From NCBI GenBank assembly GCA_020847045.1, contig JADLCT010000006.1:44661-108660 (forward strand): a stretch of 64,000 bases of DNA. Reading direction: 5' to 3'. Each line of letters starts with the position of its first letter. Positions within the stretch are counted from its first letter, which is position 1. The notes beneath the pieces were generated by a model that saw only the letters and a program-made list of their open reading frames with translations, made no database searches and was not told where the DNA came from. The translations under genes were made by a program, and so were the position numbers. Below, one piece after another: positions 47,529 to 57,033 of the stretch. Source of the DNA: Bryobacterales bacterium (GTDB lineage: Bacteria; Acidobacteriota; Terriglobia; Bryobacterales; Bryobacteraceae).

Positions 47529-48173
47529 TTACGGACCTCCCGCCACCCCCATCCGGATCGCATACTGAACCAGCTCGGCGCTGGTTTTCAGGCCCAGGTC
47601 GTCCATCATGCGGTACTTGTGTGTTTCCACGGTTCGCGCCGAGATACCCAACAGGCCGCCGATCTCCTTGGCGGACTTGCCTTCGGCCAGCAGTTGCAGA
47701 ACCTCGCGTTGGCGTCCCGTCAACTCGATGGCGCCCTTGACGCGACGCCGCGTCTCGTCGAGCAGCTCCATGACGGCCGGGTTGCGCACCTGCGGCGACA
47801 GGTATGTGCCGCCGCGCAGCGCTGTTTGCACGGCCTCCACCAGCTCATCGGAGGCGGAATGTTTCAGCACATAGCCGGACGCGCCCGCCTCCAGGGCGCG
47901 CGTGGCGTACACGACATCCGGATGCATGGTCAGCATCACGACTTTGGCCGTACTGCCCGCCTCGCGGAGCTTGCGCGCGGCCTCAATCCCGTTCAACAAA
48001 GGCATGGACACGTCGGCCACCACAACGTCCGGCGACAGGCGCAAGACGAGCTCTACCAGCTCCTGTCCGTTGGCGGCCTCTCCGATCAGCTCAAACTCGT
48101 TACACAGCAGGCCACGCAGCCCCTCGAGCACAATCTTGTGATCGTCGGCGAGAATGACGCGCGGCTTTTTCAC
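47529..48173 (-). CDS. NarL/LuxR-type response regulator
   Basis: A 214-residue regulator. The receiver has the acidic pair ADDH (Asp10-11), the phospho-acceptor Asp54 in VVVADVSMPLLNG, Thr in VMLTMHP and Lys in GYVLKHSA. The C-terminal HTH is LTGRQREVLQLLAEGKSAKEIGGLL followed by SARTVETHKYRMM (in pieces). GTG 48173 overlaps the kinase stop as GTGA, so the pair is coupled. Longer in-frame readings start inside the kinase gene. Its targets may include the divergent transport operon at 50091. Confidence 0.93.
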   Translation of the reverse strand: MKKPRVILADDHKIVLEGLRGLLCNEFELIGEAANGQELVELVLRLSPDVVVADVSMPLLNGIEAARKLREAGSTAKVVMLTMHPDVVYATRALEAGASGYVLKHSASDELVEAVQTALRGGTYLSPQVRNPAVMELLDETRRRVKGAIELTGRQREVLQLLAEGKSAKEIGGLLGISARTVETHKYRMMDDLGLKTSAELVQYAIRMGVAGGP

Positions 48174-49984
48174 GCGGGCACCTCCGCCACGATGCGCGTC
48201 CCTTCGCCTGGCGCCGACTCCACGCGCAGGCTGCCGCCCACATGGCGCATCCGTTCCTCCATGCTGGCAAATCCCAACCCGGCTCTCCATTCCGGCGAGG
48301 ACCTGTCGAAGCCCCGGCCGTTGTCGGCGACGGTGAGTTCACAGCGGTCCGGCCGCATGCTCAGCGTAACGCTCACTTCGCTCGCGGCCGCGTGACGCGC
48401 GATGTTCCGCAAGGACTCCTGCGCCACGCGGTACAGCGCCAACTGCGCCTCGGCCGGCAGGTTGTCCGCCTCTGGGCCGGTGTGCAGGTCCACGGGCGGG
48501 CCGCCGCGCTCGAAGAAGCCGCGGCACTCGCCCTCGATGGCAGCGGACAGGCCCAGGTCGTCGAGAATTGCCGGATGCAGGCGTCTGGATAGCCCGTGGA
48601 TGTCGCCTGACAACCGGGCCATCTCATGCTGCAAACGCTCCAAGCTGTCGCGCCATTCCGCCGGATCACGCGCCGGCGACAGTTTCAGACGCCCGGCCTC
48701 GATGGCGATCGAGGCCATGCGCTGCGTCACGTCGTCGTGCAGTTCGCGCGCCAGGCGCCGCCGCTCCACCTCCTGGGAATCGATCAGGCGTCCGGTAAGC
48801 TCGCGCAGTTTCTGGTGCGCGGCGTCAAGCTGATCGCGGGAAACGGTGGTGGATCGCAGGTCGTCCGCCATGTGGTTGAAGGAACCGGCGAGCTGGCCCA
48901 GCTCATCCGCCGAACGCACCGGAATCCGTGCGCTGAAATCACCCGTTCCGAGCCGCCGCGCATGGGCCGCCAGCTCCAACACCGGTCGCGTGACCGAACG
49001 CCCCAACCACCAGGCCGCCGCGAAAAAGATACCGGCAATCAGCACGCCCCACCCGGCGATGCGGCGCCGCATGGCGCGCACGGGTGCGAAGGCTTCACGG
49101 GCGGTCTCCTCGGCGGTCAACGTCCAGTGCACGTCAGGAAGGTCCACCGGGAGCGTGGTGCGCAACAAAGGTCCTCCGGCGGGCGCTCGCGAACCGGCGC
49201 GCATCGCGCCTTCCTGTCCGGCGATGAACTCGAAGGCGTCGTCGCCGGCCAGCACGCGGTTCACCTCCTCCACCGGCACCTGAATGGCCAGCACGCCCAG
49301 CTTGGTCCCGGCCCGCCAGATGGGCGCCGCCACGAATGCGGCCAGCTCACCGTGCGAGACCGCGTATGGCTCGTAGTCCTCCATGACAGCCTGCTCCACC
49401 GCGCCCAGCCGCATCGCACGCTGGTAAACCTGCGACAGTCCAGAGCCGGACAGCGGCGGCTGTTCCAGGTTGCCGCCCAGGTCCGATTCCTTGCGCACAG
49501 TGTAGAGCACGCGCCCGGACGTGTTGATCAGAAAGATGTCGTAAAAGCCGAAGGCGCTCTGATAGCGGTGGAACGTCGGGTGATAACGGGCATGCGCCTT
49601 GCCATACCGGCCGCCGCCCTCGGGCTCCACCAGCAGATCGCGCGCGCTGGCTGGATGCGGGTTGTTGTCGAGAAAGAGCTGCCGCAGTAGCGAGGCGCGC
49701 CTGGCGTCCGTGGGTCCCATGGCCATCCAGGCTTCGTCGAATTCGGCGATGGCGACAAGGGCGGACTCGTCGCTGGACAGGGCGAGCACGTGGTTGCGCA
49801 CGTCGTGGAAGTAGCGTTCCACCAGCCGCTTCTTGGCCGCCGCCACCTGCGCCAGACGGCCGAGCGTGGCCTGCTCCAGCGCGGACGCCGCGCCCGCCGA
49901 CGCCTCATACCCGGTGACGGCGATGGCCACCAGCGCAAGCGCTACGAAAGCGGCCTGCAGGCGCGTGCGGTAAGAAGCGAACAT
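48170..49984 (-). CDS. HisKA_3-type membrane sensor histidine kinase
   Basis: A 604-residue kinase. TM1 (LQAAFVALALVAIAVTGY) and TM2 (GWGVLIAGIFFAAAWWLG) enclose a periplasmic domain of about 270 residues that looks like a Cache sensor (FYDIFLINTSGRVLYTV, APIWRAGTKLGVLAIQVP). A HAMP follows (SVTRPVLELAAHARRLGTGDF in pieces). The HisKA_3 box is RRLARELHDDVTQRM with the phospho-His, and the HATPase has DNGRGFD and GLGFASMEERM. ATG 49984 is chosen at the TM1 start with AAGGG upstream. It diverges from the ABC operon across about 105 bases. Confidence 0.93.
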   Translation of the reverse strand: MFASYRTRLQAAFVALALVAIAVTGYEASAGAASALEQATLGRLAQVAAAKKRLVERYFHDVRNHVLALSSDESALVAIAEFDEAWMAMGPTDARRASLLRQLFLDNNPHPASARDLLVEPEGGGRYGKAHARYHPTFHRYQSAFGFYDIFLINTSGRVLYTVRKESDLGGNLEQPPLSGSGLSQVYQRAMRLGAVEQAVMEDYEPYAVSHGELAAFVAAPIWRAGTKLGVLAIQVPVEEVNRVLAGDDAFEFIAGQEGAMRAGSRAPAGGPLLRTTLPVDLPDVHWTLTAEETAREAFAPVRAMRRRIAGWGVLIAGIFFAAAWWLGRSVTRPVLELAAHARRLGTGDFSARIPVRSADELGQLAGSFNHMADDLRSTTVSRDQLDAAHQKLRELTGRLIDSQEVERRRLARELHDDVTQRMASIAIEAGRLKLSPARDPAEWRDSLERLQHEMARLSGDIHGLSRRLHPAILDDLGLSAAIEGECRGFFERGGPPVDLHTGPEADNLPAEAQLALYRVAQESLRNIARHAAASEVSVTLSMRPDRCELTVADNGRGFDRSSPEWRAGLGFASMEERMRHVGGSLRVESAPGEGTRIVAEVPA

Positions 49985-50090
49985 CAGCCCTTTCGTACCA
50001 CATGGCTCACGCCGGGGTCCACATCCGCCGCGCGCATTGACCTGGGGCAGTCGGAAGGCGCGCGTTACATTGGTAGGAGTCCGTACGCTC

Positions 50091-50783
50091 ATGATCGGCC
50101 TGGCGCAGGTGTCCAAAACATTTACCGGAAAGCGCGACGTGGTTGCGCTTCATCCGCTGGATTTGACGATTCCGAAAGGCGAGATGGTGGCCATCATCGG
50201 CGCGTCCGGCTCGGGCAAATCGACGCTGCTGAATCTGATTGGCGGCCTGGACCATCCCACTGCGGGGGTCATCTCGGTGGACGGACGCGAACTGGGATCG
50301 CTGAGCGACGATGATCTCACCCGCGTCCGGCGCGACAAGATCGGTTTCGTCTTCCAGTTCTTCAATCTGCTGCCCAGCCTGTCGTGTCTGGAGAACGTTT
50401 CCCTGCCGCTGCACCTGCGAGGGTGGCCGCGCCAGAAGATACACGATCGGGCAACCGATCTGCTGCGTCTGGTTGGCTTGGAGAAACGGATGGACCATCT
50501 TCCGGACGAACTCTCCGGCGGTGAGCGCCAGCGGGTCGCCATCGCCCGGGCGCTGAGCGTCTACCCGCCCATTCTGTTGGCCGACGAACCGACGGGGAAC
50601 CTCGATTCGGCGGCCGGCGCCGGGATTCTCACGCTCATCAAGGATCTGCACGAGCGCCTGGGCACCACCGTGCTGATGGTGACGCATGACATGAACGTGG
50701 CCCGCGCCTGCGAACGCATCCTGCAACTGAAAGACGGCGTCCTTCTTAGCGACGCGCGCGTGGAGAGCCCGGCGGCCTCATGA
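50091..50783 (+). CDS. LolD/MacB-type ABC transporter ATPase
   Basis: A 230-residue ATPase. Walker A is IIGASGSGKSTLLNLIGG, the Q-loop region is GFVFQFFNLLPSLSCLENV (the F-V-F-Q-F-F-N-L-L-P form typical of LolD/MacB), the signature is LSGGERQRVAIARAL, and Walker B is ILLADEPTGNLD. It pairs with the permease whose ATG overlaps its stop by four bases. TAGGAG at 50073 lies 12 bases ahead of ATG 50091. This class does not pump across the membrane but extracts lipids or lipoproteins, or drives mechanotransmission. Confidence 0.95.
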   Translation: MIGLAQVSKTFTGKRDVVALHPLDLTIPKGEMVAIIGASGSGKSTLLNLIGGLDHPTAGVISVDGRELGSLSDDDLTRVRRDKIGFVFQFFNLLPSLSCLENVSLPLHLRGWPRQKIHDRATDLLRLVGLEKRMDHLPDELSGGERQRVAIARALSVYPPILLADEPTGNLDSAAGAGILTLIKDLHERLGTTVLMVTHDMNVARACERILQLKDGVLLSDARVESPAAS

Positions 50784-53323
50784 AGCTGCTCGTATTGCTG
50801 AGTTGGCCGTACGTGCGCAAGCACAAGCTGCGCATGTTGCTTACCCTGGCGGGCATCATGCTGGGCGTGGCCGTGTATGTCGGTATGCACACGGCGAACC
50901 TGACGATTCAATCGGCCTTCCAGCGCACGGTGGACCGCATCGCGGGCAAGGCGCAATTGCAGGTGTCGGCGGGTGAAACCGGTTTTCCGGAGGATGTTCT
51001 GGAACGCGTGCAGTCGCTGCGCGAGGTGAGCGCCGCCGCGCCGGTGATCGAGGCCGCCCTGGCTACGCCGCAGGGAACACTGCTCGTGCTGGGCGTCGAC
51101 ATGACGGGCGACTCCAGCCTGCGCGAGTACGATCTTGAGGGTGGCGGCGAGGACGTCATCGACGATCCGCTCATCTTCCTGGCCCAGCCCGATTCCATGA
51201 TCGTGAGCAGGCAGTTCGCTGAACGCTCCGGCCTGGGGCGCGGCTCGAAACTGACGCTGAAGACCATGGGCGGGCAGAAAACATTCATCGTGCGCGGCGT
51301 CATGAAGGCCACGGGGCTCGCCACCGTGTTCGGCGGCAATCTCGCCATCATGGACATCTATGCCGCACAGGCGGTGTTCGGACGCGGCCGGCTGTTCGAC
51401 CGCATCGACGTGGGATTAAGCGAAGGTGTTTCCGTGCGCAAGGGAACCGCAAAGCTCCAATCGCTGCTTGGACCGGGGTTTCAGGTGGAGCCACCGCAGT
51501 CGCGAGGCGCTCACTTTGAATCGATGGCTCGCGGCCTCACCATCTCCATCAACATGGCGAGCCTGTTTGCGCTGCTGATCGGCGTCTTCATCATTTACAA
51601 CTCCTTTTCGATCGCCATCACGCAGAGGCGCGGCGAAATCGGCGTGCTGCGCGCGCTGGGCGCTTCGCGCGGCCAGGTGCGGCGGCTGTTTCTGCTGGAG
51701 AGCATTGTGCTCGGCGTGGCGGGTTCGCTGCTGGGTGTGGCCGCCGGGCTGGCGCTGGCGCGCGGCGTGGTGCCAGGACTCGCGGCTACGTTACAGGATG
51801 TCTTCGGCCACGCGGTCAGCGCGAGCGAGATCACGATCAGTCCGCCTCTGGCCGCGTTCTCGGTGTTCATCGGCGTGCTGGCTAGCCTCGTGGGCGGCTA
51901 CATTCCGGCGCACGCGGCGGCGCGCGTGGATCCGGTGAAGGCGCTGCAGAAGGGCCGCAATCAGGTGCTGAGCGAAGGCGAGAACCGGTTGCGGCGGCGT
52001 GCGGCCGTGGCGTGTATCGCCACGTCGGCGGCGCTGATCGGCTTTGGGAACGGCAACGCCTATTTCTATCCCGGCTATCTGCTCGGCATCACCAGCCTGA
52101 TTCTGCTGTCGCCGTCGATGGCCATGTGGCTGGCGAGCGTCATGCGGCCCGTGTTGAAAGCTGTGTGGCCCGTCGAAGGCGCGCTGGCCGCCGACAGCCT
52201 GATCCAGGCGCCACGGCGCACGTCGGCCACCGTGACGGCGCTGATGCTCTCGCTCGCGCTCGCCGTGGGATTCGCCGGTGTGTCGCGCGGCATCTACGCT
52301 TCCCTGATCGACTGGATGAGCCACACTCTCAACCCCGATCTGTATGTGAGCCCCAGCCGCAGCATCACCGCCAAAACCTTCCGTTTCCCGGCTAGCATGG
52401 CCGGCGAGCTGCGTTCCATGGAGGGCGTGGAGGAGGTGCAACCTGTCCGCAATGCCCGCGTCATGATCGGCGGAGAGCCGGTGATGGCGGTCTCCTTGGA
52501 CATCGGCGCCATTTCGCGGCGCGTGCGCGTGAAGCCGGTGGAGGGAGACCGCGACGAGATGGTGCGCCTGGCTTCGCAGGGCAAAGGCGTCATCATCTCG
52601 GACAACCTCTCCCTGCTGCGCAATCTGCATCGCGGCGGCATTCTGGAAATCCCCACGCCGCGCGGCGTGTTGAAGCTGCCGGTGCTCGGCTCCTCGGTGG
52701 ACTATTCGGACCAGCAAGGCAGCTTTCTCATTGACAGCAAACTCTTCCAGCGATATTGGGGCGACGATACGGCCAATCTCTTCCGGATCCATGTGAAAAA
52801 GGGCCAGAGCCGCGAAGCCGTCCGCGAAGCGATTCTGAAACGGTGGGCCGGCTCGCACGAAATTTTCGTGTACACCAACGAGGGCATACGCGAATACATC
52901 CTGAGGCTCACGGACCAGTGGTTCGGCCTCACCTACATTCAGCTCGCCGTGGCGCTTGTCGTCGCCATCCTTGGCATCGTGAACACCCTCACCGTCTCCA
53001 TCTCGGACCGCCGCCGCGAACTGGGCGTACTCCAAGCCGTGGGCGGCTTACGCAACCAGATCCGCCGCACCATCTGGCTGGAAGCGGTGAGCATCGGCGT
53101 GGTGGGCCTGGTGATGGGCGCCGCAGCCGGCGTGGTGATGATCTTCTTCAACCTGCACATGCTTCATCGCGACCTGGGCGGCTTGCGCGTGGACTTTGTT
53201 TTCCCCTACGCCTTCGTGGCCTTGATGACGCCCGTGGTGGTGCTGTGTTCGTTCGCCGCCGCGCTCTGGCCCGCCGAGTCGGCCGTGCGCGCTTCGCTTG
53301 TGGAGTCGCTTGAATATGAGTAA
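50780..53323 (+). CDS. FtsX-type ABC permease (two FtsX domains)
   Basis: An 847-residue permease. TM1 is KLRMLLTLAGIMLGVAVYVG, followed by a periplasmic MacB-PCD-like domain of about 230 residues. The first FtsX unit (about 265-395) contains SFSIAITQRRGEIGVLRALG. A central pair of TMs follows, then a second periplasmic domain, and the second FtsX unit (about 710-847) has SISDRRRELGVLQAVGG. This is the single-chain arrangement of large MacB-like permeases rather than LolC plus LolE. The C-terminus overlaps the LolA-like gene by eight bases. Confidence 0.92.
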   Translation: MKLLVLLSWPYVRKHKLRMLLTLAGIMLGVAVYVGMHTANLTIQSAFQRTVDRIAGKAQLQVSAGETGFPEDVLERVQSLREVSAAAPVIEAALATPQGTLLVLGVDMTGDSSLREYDLEGGGEDVIDDPLIFLAQPDSMIVSRQFAERSGLGRGSKLTLKTMGGQKTFIVRGVMKATGLATVFGGNLAIMDIYAAQAVFGRGRLFDRIDVGLSEGVSVRKGTAKLQSLLGPGFQVEPPQSRGAHFESMARGLTISINMASLFALLIGVFIIYNSFSIAITQRRGEIGVLRALGASRGQVRRLFLLESIVLGVAGSLLGVAAGLALARGVVPGLAATLQDVFGHAVSASEITISPPLAAFSVFIGVLASLVGGYIPAHAAARVDPVKALQKGRNQVLSEGENRLRRRAAVACIATSAALIGFGNGNAYFYPGYLLGITSLILLSPSMAMWLASVMRPVLKAVWPVEGALAADSLIQAPRRTSATVTALMLSLALAVGFAGVSRGIYASLIDWMSHTLNPDLYVSPSRSITAKTFRFPASMAGELRSMEGVEEVQPVRNARVMIGGEPVMAVSLDIGAISRRVRVKPVEGDRDEMVRLASQGKGVIISDNLSLLRNLHRGGILEIPTPRGVLKLPVLGSSVDYSDQQGSFLIDSKLFQRYWGDDTANLFRIHVKKGQSREAVREAILKRWAGSHEIFVYTNEGIREYILRLTDQWFGLTYIQLAVALVVAILGIVNTLTVSISDRRRELGVLQAVGGLRNQIRRTIWLEAVSIGVVGLVMGAAAGVVMIFFNLHMLHRDLGGLRVDFVFPYAFVALMTPVVVLCSFAAALWPAESAVRASLVESLEYE

Positions 53324-54062
53324 GTGGATCGCTTTCCTTCTGGCTTCCTGCGCGCTGGCGCAGGATCCGCGGCAGATTGTCGAGGAGGTGCAAAGGCGGA
53401 ACCGTTCGCAGTCACAGCGCTACGAAGGAACCCTTACCGTGACCAGCGCCAAGAGCCGCGTCACGCAGAAGCGCTGGCGTTATGAACGCACCGGCTCGTT
53501 CGGCGACAGCAAGGCCGTGCTGCGCTTCCTGGAGCCGCCCGAGGTGAAGGGCGTCGCGCTGCTTGTGCACAACCACAAGGAGCGCGCGTCGGATCAATGG
53601 ATGTGGACGCCGGAGCTGCAGCGCGACCGCCGCATCGCGTTGCAGGACCGCTCCACGCGATTCTTCGGCACCGGCTTCAGCTTCGAGGATCTGGAGGAGC
53701 GCGACGCCGGCCAGTTCGACTACACGCTGCTGGGCCAGGAGAAGCTGGACGGCCAGATGTGTTGGAAGCTGGAGGCGCGCCCGCGCCAGACGAAGCGGTC
53801 GCAGTACACGCACTCCTATCTTTGGGTGCGCCAGGACCTGTATGTCTACGTCATGGTGGAAGGCTACAAGAATCAGGAGTTGCTGCGCCGCATCGCCTAC
53901 CGTGACTACGAAAACGTAAAGGGGCTGTGGACGGCGCGATTCTTGGAGGTCTTTGACACAAAACGCCAGAGCCGCACCACGATGAAGCTGGAGAAGCTGG
54001 AGTACGGACTGCCCATGAAGGACGAGGACTTCACGCTGCAAGCCCTGCGGCGGCCCTTATGA
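53316..54062 (+). CDS. LolA-like outer-membrane lipoprotein-sorting protein
   Basis: A 248-residue periplasmic protein with signal peptide MSKWIAFLLASCALAQ. The body is the LolA-like half-barrel fold: YEGTLTVTSAKSRVTQKRW, FLEPPEVKGVALLVHNH, DQWMWTPELQRDRRI, and YGLPMKDEDFTLQAL. It resembles the outer membrane lipoprotein-sorting group that often accompanies RND/MMPL exporters. Its cavity could carry lipid or an acylated cargo from the permease to the outer membrane. It overlaps both neighbours (8 and 4 bases). No cargo is identified. Confidence 0.85.
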   Translation: MSKWIAFLLASCALAQDPRQIVEEVQRRNRSQSQRYEGTLTVTSAKSRVTQKRWRYERTGSFGDSKAVLRFLEPPEVKGVALLVHNHKERASDQWMWTPELQRDRRIALQDRSTRFFGTGFSFEDLEERDAGQFDYTLLGQEKLDGQMCWKLEARPRQTKRSQYTHSYLWVRQDLYVYVMVEGYKNQELLRRIAYRDYENVKGLWTARFLEVFDTKRQSRTTMKLEKLEYGLPMKDEDFTLQALRRPL

Positions 54063-55279
54063 GGCTGGCCGCGCTGCTGGCGTTCTGCGCCCCGTTGTGC
54101 GCTCAGTCCACCTTCACGCAGCGCGGCTTTGTGGAAACGCGCACGACGGCCTATCCGCAGGCCACCGTGAACGACAGCGGGCGCATCGTCAACGAGACGT
54201 TGCTGCGCTGGGAACCGGCCTGGCAGCCCTCGCCGAACTGGGTGTTCGCCGCGTCGTTCGACGCGCGCGCCGATACGCACCGGCAAGTGTCGCGAGAGTG
54301 GAGTCTCAACTGGAGAGACCGCGGCCTCATGCGGCCAGCGTTTTCGGTGCGCCGCGCCAGTGCGGCTTATCATCGCGGCGGATGGAACGTGGAACTCGGC
54401 AAACAGTTCATCCGCTGGGGCAAGGCCGACATTCTCAATCCCGTGGACCGCTTCGCGCCGCGCGACTTCCTGAGCGTTACCGACAACGATTTTCTCGCCG
54501 TGCAAGCCGCCCGCGTCACCTACGAACGCGGAGGCAACACGATTGATCTGGTGGCCTCGCCGCAATTCACGCCCAGCCGCATCCCGCTTCTGAATCAGCG
54601 GTGGGCCGCGCTGCCGGACGAAGCCGCGGCTCCGCGGTTCATAGATATGGGCTCGCGCCTGCCGGGCCGCGCGCAGTTCGGAGCGCGCTTCAACCGGAAT
54701 GCGGGACCGTACGAATTTTCACTCGTCTTCTTTGACGGCTTTCACTACCTGCCGCTGTTTGAAGGCAGGCTGAAACCGCCAGGGTTAGAAGTCGAGTTCA
54801 CACGCTTCTATCCCAGTCTGCGGCTCTATGGGGGAGACCTGGCCGTGCCACTGCCCTGGTTCACAGTGAAGGCCGAAGGCGCCTGGTTCACGTCCCGTTC
54901 GCCGGGGGCCGATGAGTATGCACTTTACGTTGTGCAACTGGAGCGCACGGTGGGCGAGTGGGTGTTCGTGGGCGGTTATTCGGGCGAGGCCGTCACGCAG
55001 CGGCGCAATCCTTCCGGCTTCGCCCCGGATCGCGGTTTGGCCGATGCGTTTCTAGGCCGCGCCAGCTACACGATGGGTCCTCGCCGTTCGATCGCGTTCG
55101 AAGCAGCCGTGCGGCAATCCGGCGATGGCGCCTGGCTCAAGAGTGAATATACACACACCTTCGGACGCCACTGGCGCGCCGTGGCCGGCTTCACTCTGAT
55201 TCGCGGCGAGCGAACGGATTTCCTGGGCCAGTACCGCCGCAATTCGCACGGCCTGCTCGCTTTGCGCTACAGCTTCTGA
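54059..55279 (+). CDS. Outer-membrane beta-barrel protein (DUF1302-like)
   Basis: A 406-residue protein with signal peptide (LAALLAFCAPLCAQ). It is all alternating beta strands and has the segment GKQFIRWGKADILNPVDRFA, followed by PRDF, a phrase resembling DUF1302-type barrels. The last strand SHGLLALRYSF ends in Phe, as required for BAM assembly. It is the last gene of the ATPase-permease-LolA-like operon, coupled by ATGA. This suggests that the system ends in a dedicated outer-membrane protein. Confidence 0.8.
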   Translation: MRLAALLAFCAPLCAQSTFTQRGFVETRTTAYPQATVNDSGRIVNETLLRWEPAWQPSPNWVFAASFDARADTHRQVSREWSLNWRDRGLMRPAFSVRRASAAYHRGGWNVELGKQFIRWGKADILNPVDRFAPRDFLSVTDNDFLAVQAARVTYERGGNTIDLVASPQFTPSRIPLLNQRWAALPDEAAAPRFIDMGSRLPGRAQFGARFNRNAGPYEFSLVFFDGFHYLPLFEGRLKPPGLEVEFTRFYPSLRLYGGDLAVPLPWFTVKAEGAWFTSRSPGADEYALYVVQLERTVGEWVFVGGYSGEAVTQRRNPSGFAPDRGLADAFLGRASYTMGPRRSIAFEAAVRQSGDGAWLKSEYTHTFGRHWRAVAGFTLIRGERTDFLGQYRRNSHGLLALRYSF

Positions 55280-55286
55280 GGGCGTG

Positions 55287-56081
55287 TCATTCCAGGTGGT
55301 AGGTCTTTTCGCCGGCGGCAATGGCGATGGGCAGGCGGTTCCGGGGGGGCGGCAGCGGGCAGGTCGCGTAGGGCGTGAAGGCGCAGGGCGGATTGTAGGC
55401 CTGGTTGAAATCGAGCGTCACCACGCCGTTTTGCGCGAGGTCCGCGTAGAGGAAACGCCCGGCGGGGTAGGTGGTCTTGCCGGTGGTGAGGTCGCGGAAG
55501 ATGATGAACAGCCGGCCATCGCTCAACACCGGTTCCAGGCGCAGCGTCTTGCCGCCGAGCGTGAACTCCACCTCGCCCGGCGCATCGTATAACTCGTTTA
55601 CGCCTTCGATCACCGTCGGCAGGGTGCGCCGTTTGGGCTTCGCATACGGCAACCACCGGGCGTCCACCTTCCAACTCTCCTGCACGGGGTAGTGCTCGAT
55701 GCCGTGAAACCTCGCACGGTAGGGGCTCGCCGTGTCGCGCACACGAATGCCGTATCGCCCGCCGCGCTCGATGACGAACAGGGTCAGGGTTCCAGAGAGG
55801 ACCAGGCTGGCGGGCCCGGGATTGTCGGACCGCAGCTCACGCTCCCGGCCATTCTGCCGCAGAGTGACACGCCCGCCGGACAACTCCCATTCCATGCCCG
55901 CCGGAAGCTGCTCGAAGCGGTTCGCGCCAGGCTTCAGCCAATGAAGTCCGGCCACGGTCAGCCATCCGTCGTCCGCGGTGAGCGAGGCCAGACGGCGGGC
56001 ACGCCAGTCTTCCACCTGGCTCGTGTGATCGGTGGAAGGGTGCAGGGCGGCCATCAGCAGAATCGCGGCCAAAGCGCGCAT
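55287..56081 (-). CDS. DUF1684 secreted protein
   Basis: A 264-residue protein with a signal peptide (MRALAAILLMAALHP). It has the DUF1684 pattern: DWRARRLASLTADDGWLTVA, GLHWLKPG, TYPAGRFLYADL and FNQAYNPPCAFTPYATCPLP. It has conserved Arg, Asp and Cys residues but no known activity. It converges with the barrel gene, with only seven bases between stops, and diverges from the SMP-30 gene. Confidence 0.88.
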   Translation of the reverse strand: MRALAAILLMAALHPSTDHTSQVEDWRARRLASLTADDGWLTVAGLHWLKPGANRFEQLPAGMEWELSGGRVTLRQNGRERELRSDNPGPASLVLSGTLTLFVIERGGRYGIRVRDTASPYRARFHGIEHYPVQESWKVDARWLPYAKPKRRTLPTVIEGVNELYDAPGEVEFTLGGKTLRLEPVLSDGRLFIIFRDLTTGKTTYPAGRFLYADLAQNGVVTLDFNQAYNPPCAFTPYATCPLPPPRNRLPIAIAAGEKTYHLE

Positions 56082-56129
56082 ATTTCATTTTACGTGGCGC
56101 AGCGGACTACACTGGGAATCGGAACGAAC

Positions 56130-56996
56130 ATGCGGATTCTGGCACTGTTGCTGGGCGCGGGCGCCCTGCTGGCACAGGACTTCAGCGGCCTCAAGGTTGA
56201 GAAGTTCGCGGGAAACTTTGTCTTCACCGAAGGCCCCGCCTGGGCCAAGGAAGGCTACTTGGTTTGGAGCGACGTTCCCAACGACAGGGTGTGGAAGGCC
56301 GTGCCGGGACAAAAACCGGTGGTGTTCCGGGAGCCAAGCAACAAGACCAATGGAAACGCCTACGACGGCAAGGGCAACTTCTACCATTGCGAAGGCGGAG
56401 CGCACCGCGTGACGAAGACGGACCGCAAGGGCGCCGTCACCGTTGTGGCCGGCGCTTATCAGGGCAAGCGGTTCAACGCGCCCAACGATCTCACCGTGCG
56501 CAAGGACGGCCATCTCTACTTCACCGACCCGGCCTTTGGTCCGTCACAGGAGGAGGGCCGGCAACTCGATTTTTTTGGCATCTATCATGTGACGCCCAAG
56601 GGTGACGTCGAGTTGATCGCCCGTCCCAAGGGCCGCCCGAACGGCCTGGCGCTTTCGCCCGACGGCAAGATTCTCTACGTTGACAACAGCGACGAACGAT
56701 CGGTGTACGCCTACGATCTGGACGGCAAGGGATCGGCGTCGAACGAACGCGTGCTGGTGACTGGCATACAGGGCGTGCCCGACGGGATGACCATCGACGA
56801 GAAGGGCAACCTTTACGTAACGGCCGGCGGCGTGGCCATCTATTCACCCGAGGGCAAACTGCTTCACACAATTGAAATTCCCGAGACTCCGCGCAACGCC
56901 ACCTTCGGCGACGCAGACCTGCGATCGCTTTATGTGACCGCGTACACCAGCGTGTACCGCGTGCGGATGCCGGTGAAAGGCTCGGTTCAGTATTAG
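56130..56996 (+). CDS. Secreted SMP-30/gluconolactonase-like lactonase
   Basis: A 288-residue six-bladed propeller with a short signal peptide (ILALLLGAGALLAQ). It has FTEGPAWAKEGYLVWSD with the metal-binding Glu, NGNAYDGKGNFYHCE, FNAPNDLTVRKDGHLYFTDP with Asn and Asp ligands, and LYVDNSDERSVYAYDL. The divalent-metal site looks complete. Likely a periplasmic sugar lactone hydrolase, though the lactone cannot be named. ATG 56130 fits the signal peptide. Confidence 0.9.
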   Translation: MRILALLLGAGALLAQDFSGLKVEKFAGNFVFTEGPAWAKEGYLVWSDVPNDRVWKAVPGQKPVVFREPSNKTNGNAYDGKGNFYHCEGGAHRVTKTDRKGAVTVVAGAYQGKRFNAPNDLTVRKDGHLYFTDPAFGPSQEEGRQLDFFGIYHVTPKGDVELIARPKGRPNGLALSPDGKILYVDNSDERSVYAYDLDGKGSASNERVLVTGIQGVPDGMTIDEKGNLYVTAGGVAIYSPEGKLLHTIEIPETPRNATFGDADLRSLYVTAYTSVYRVRMPVKGSVQY

Positions 56997-57033
56997 CGAT
57001 TCCCGGCGTTACCCCAAGCGGCCCATTCTCGGC

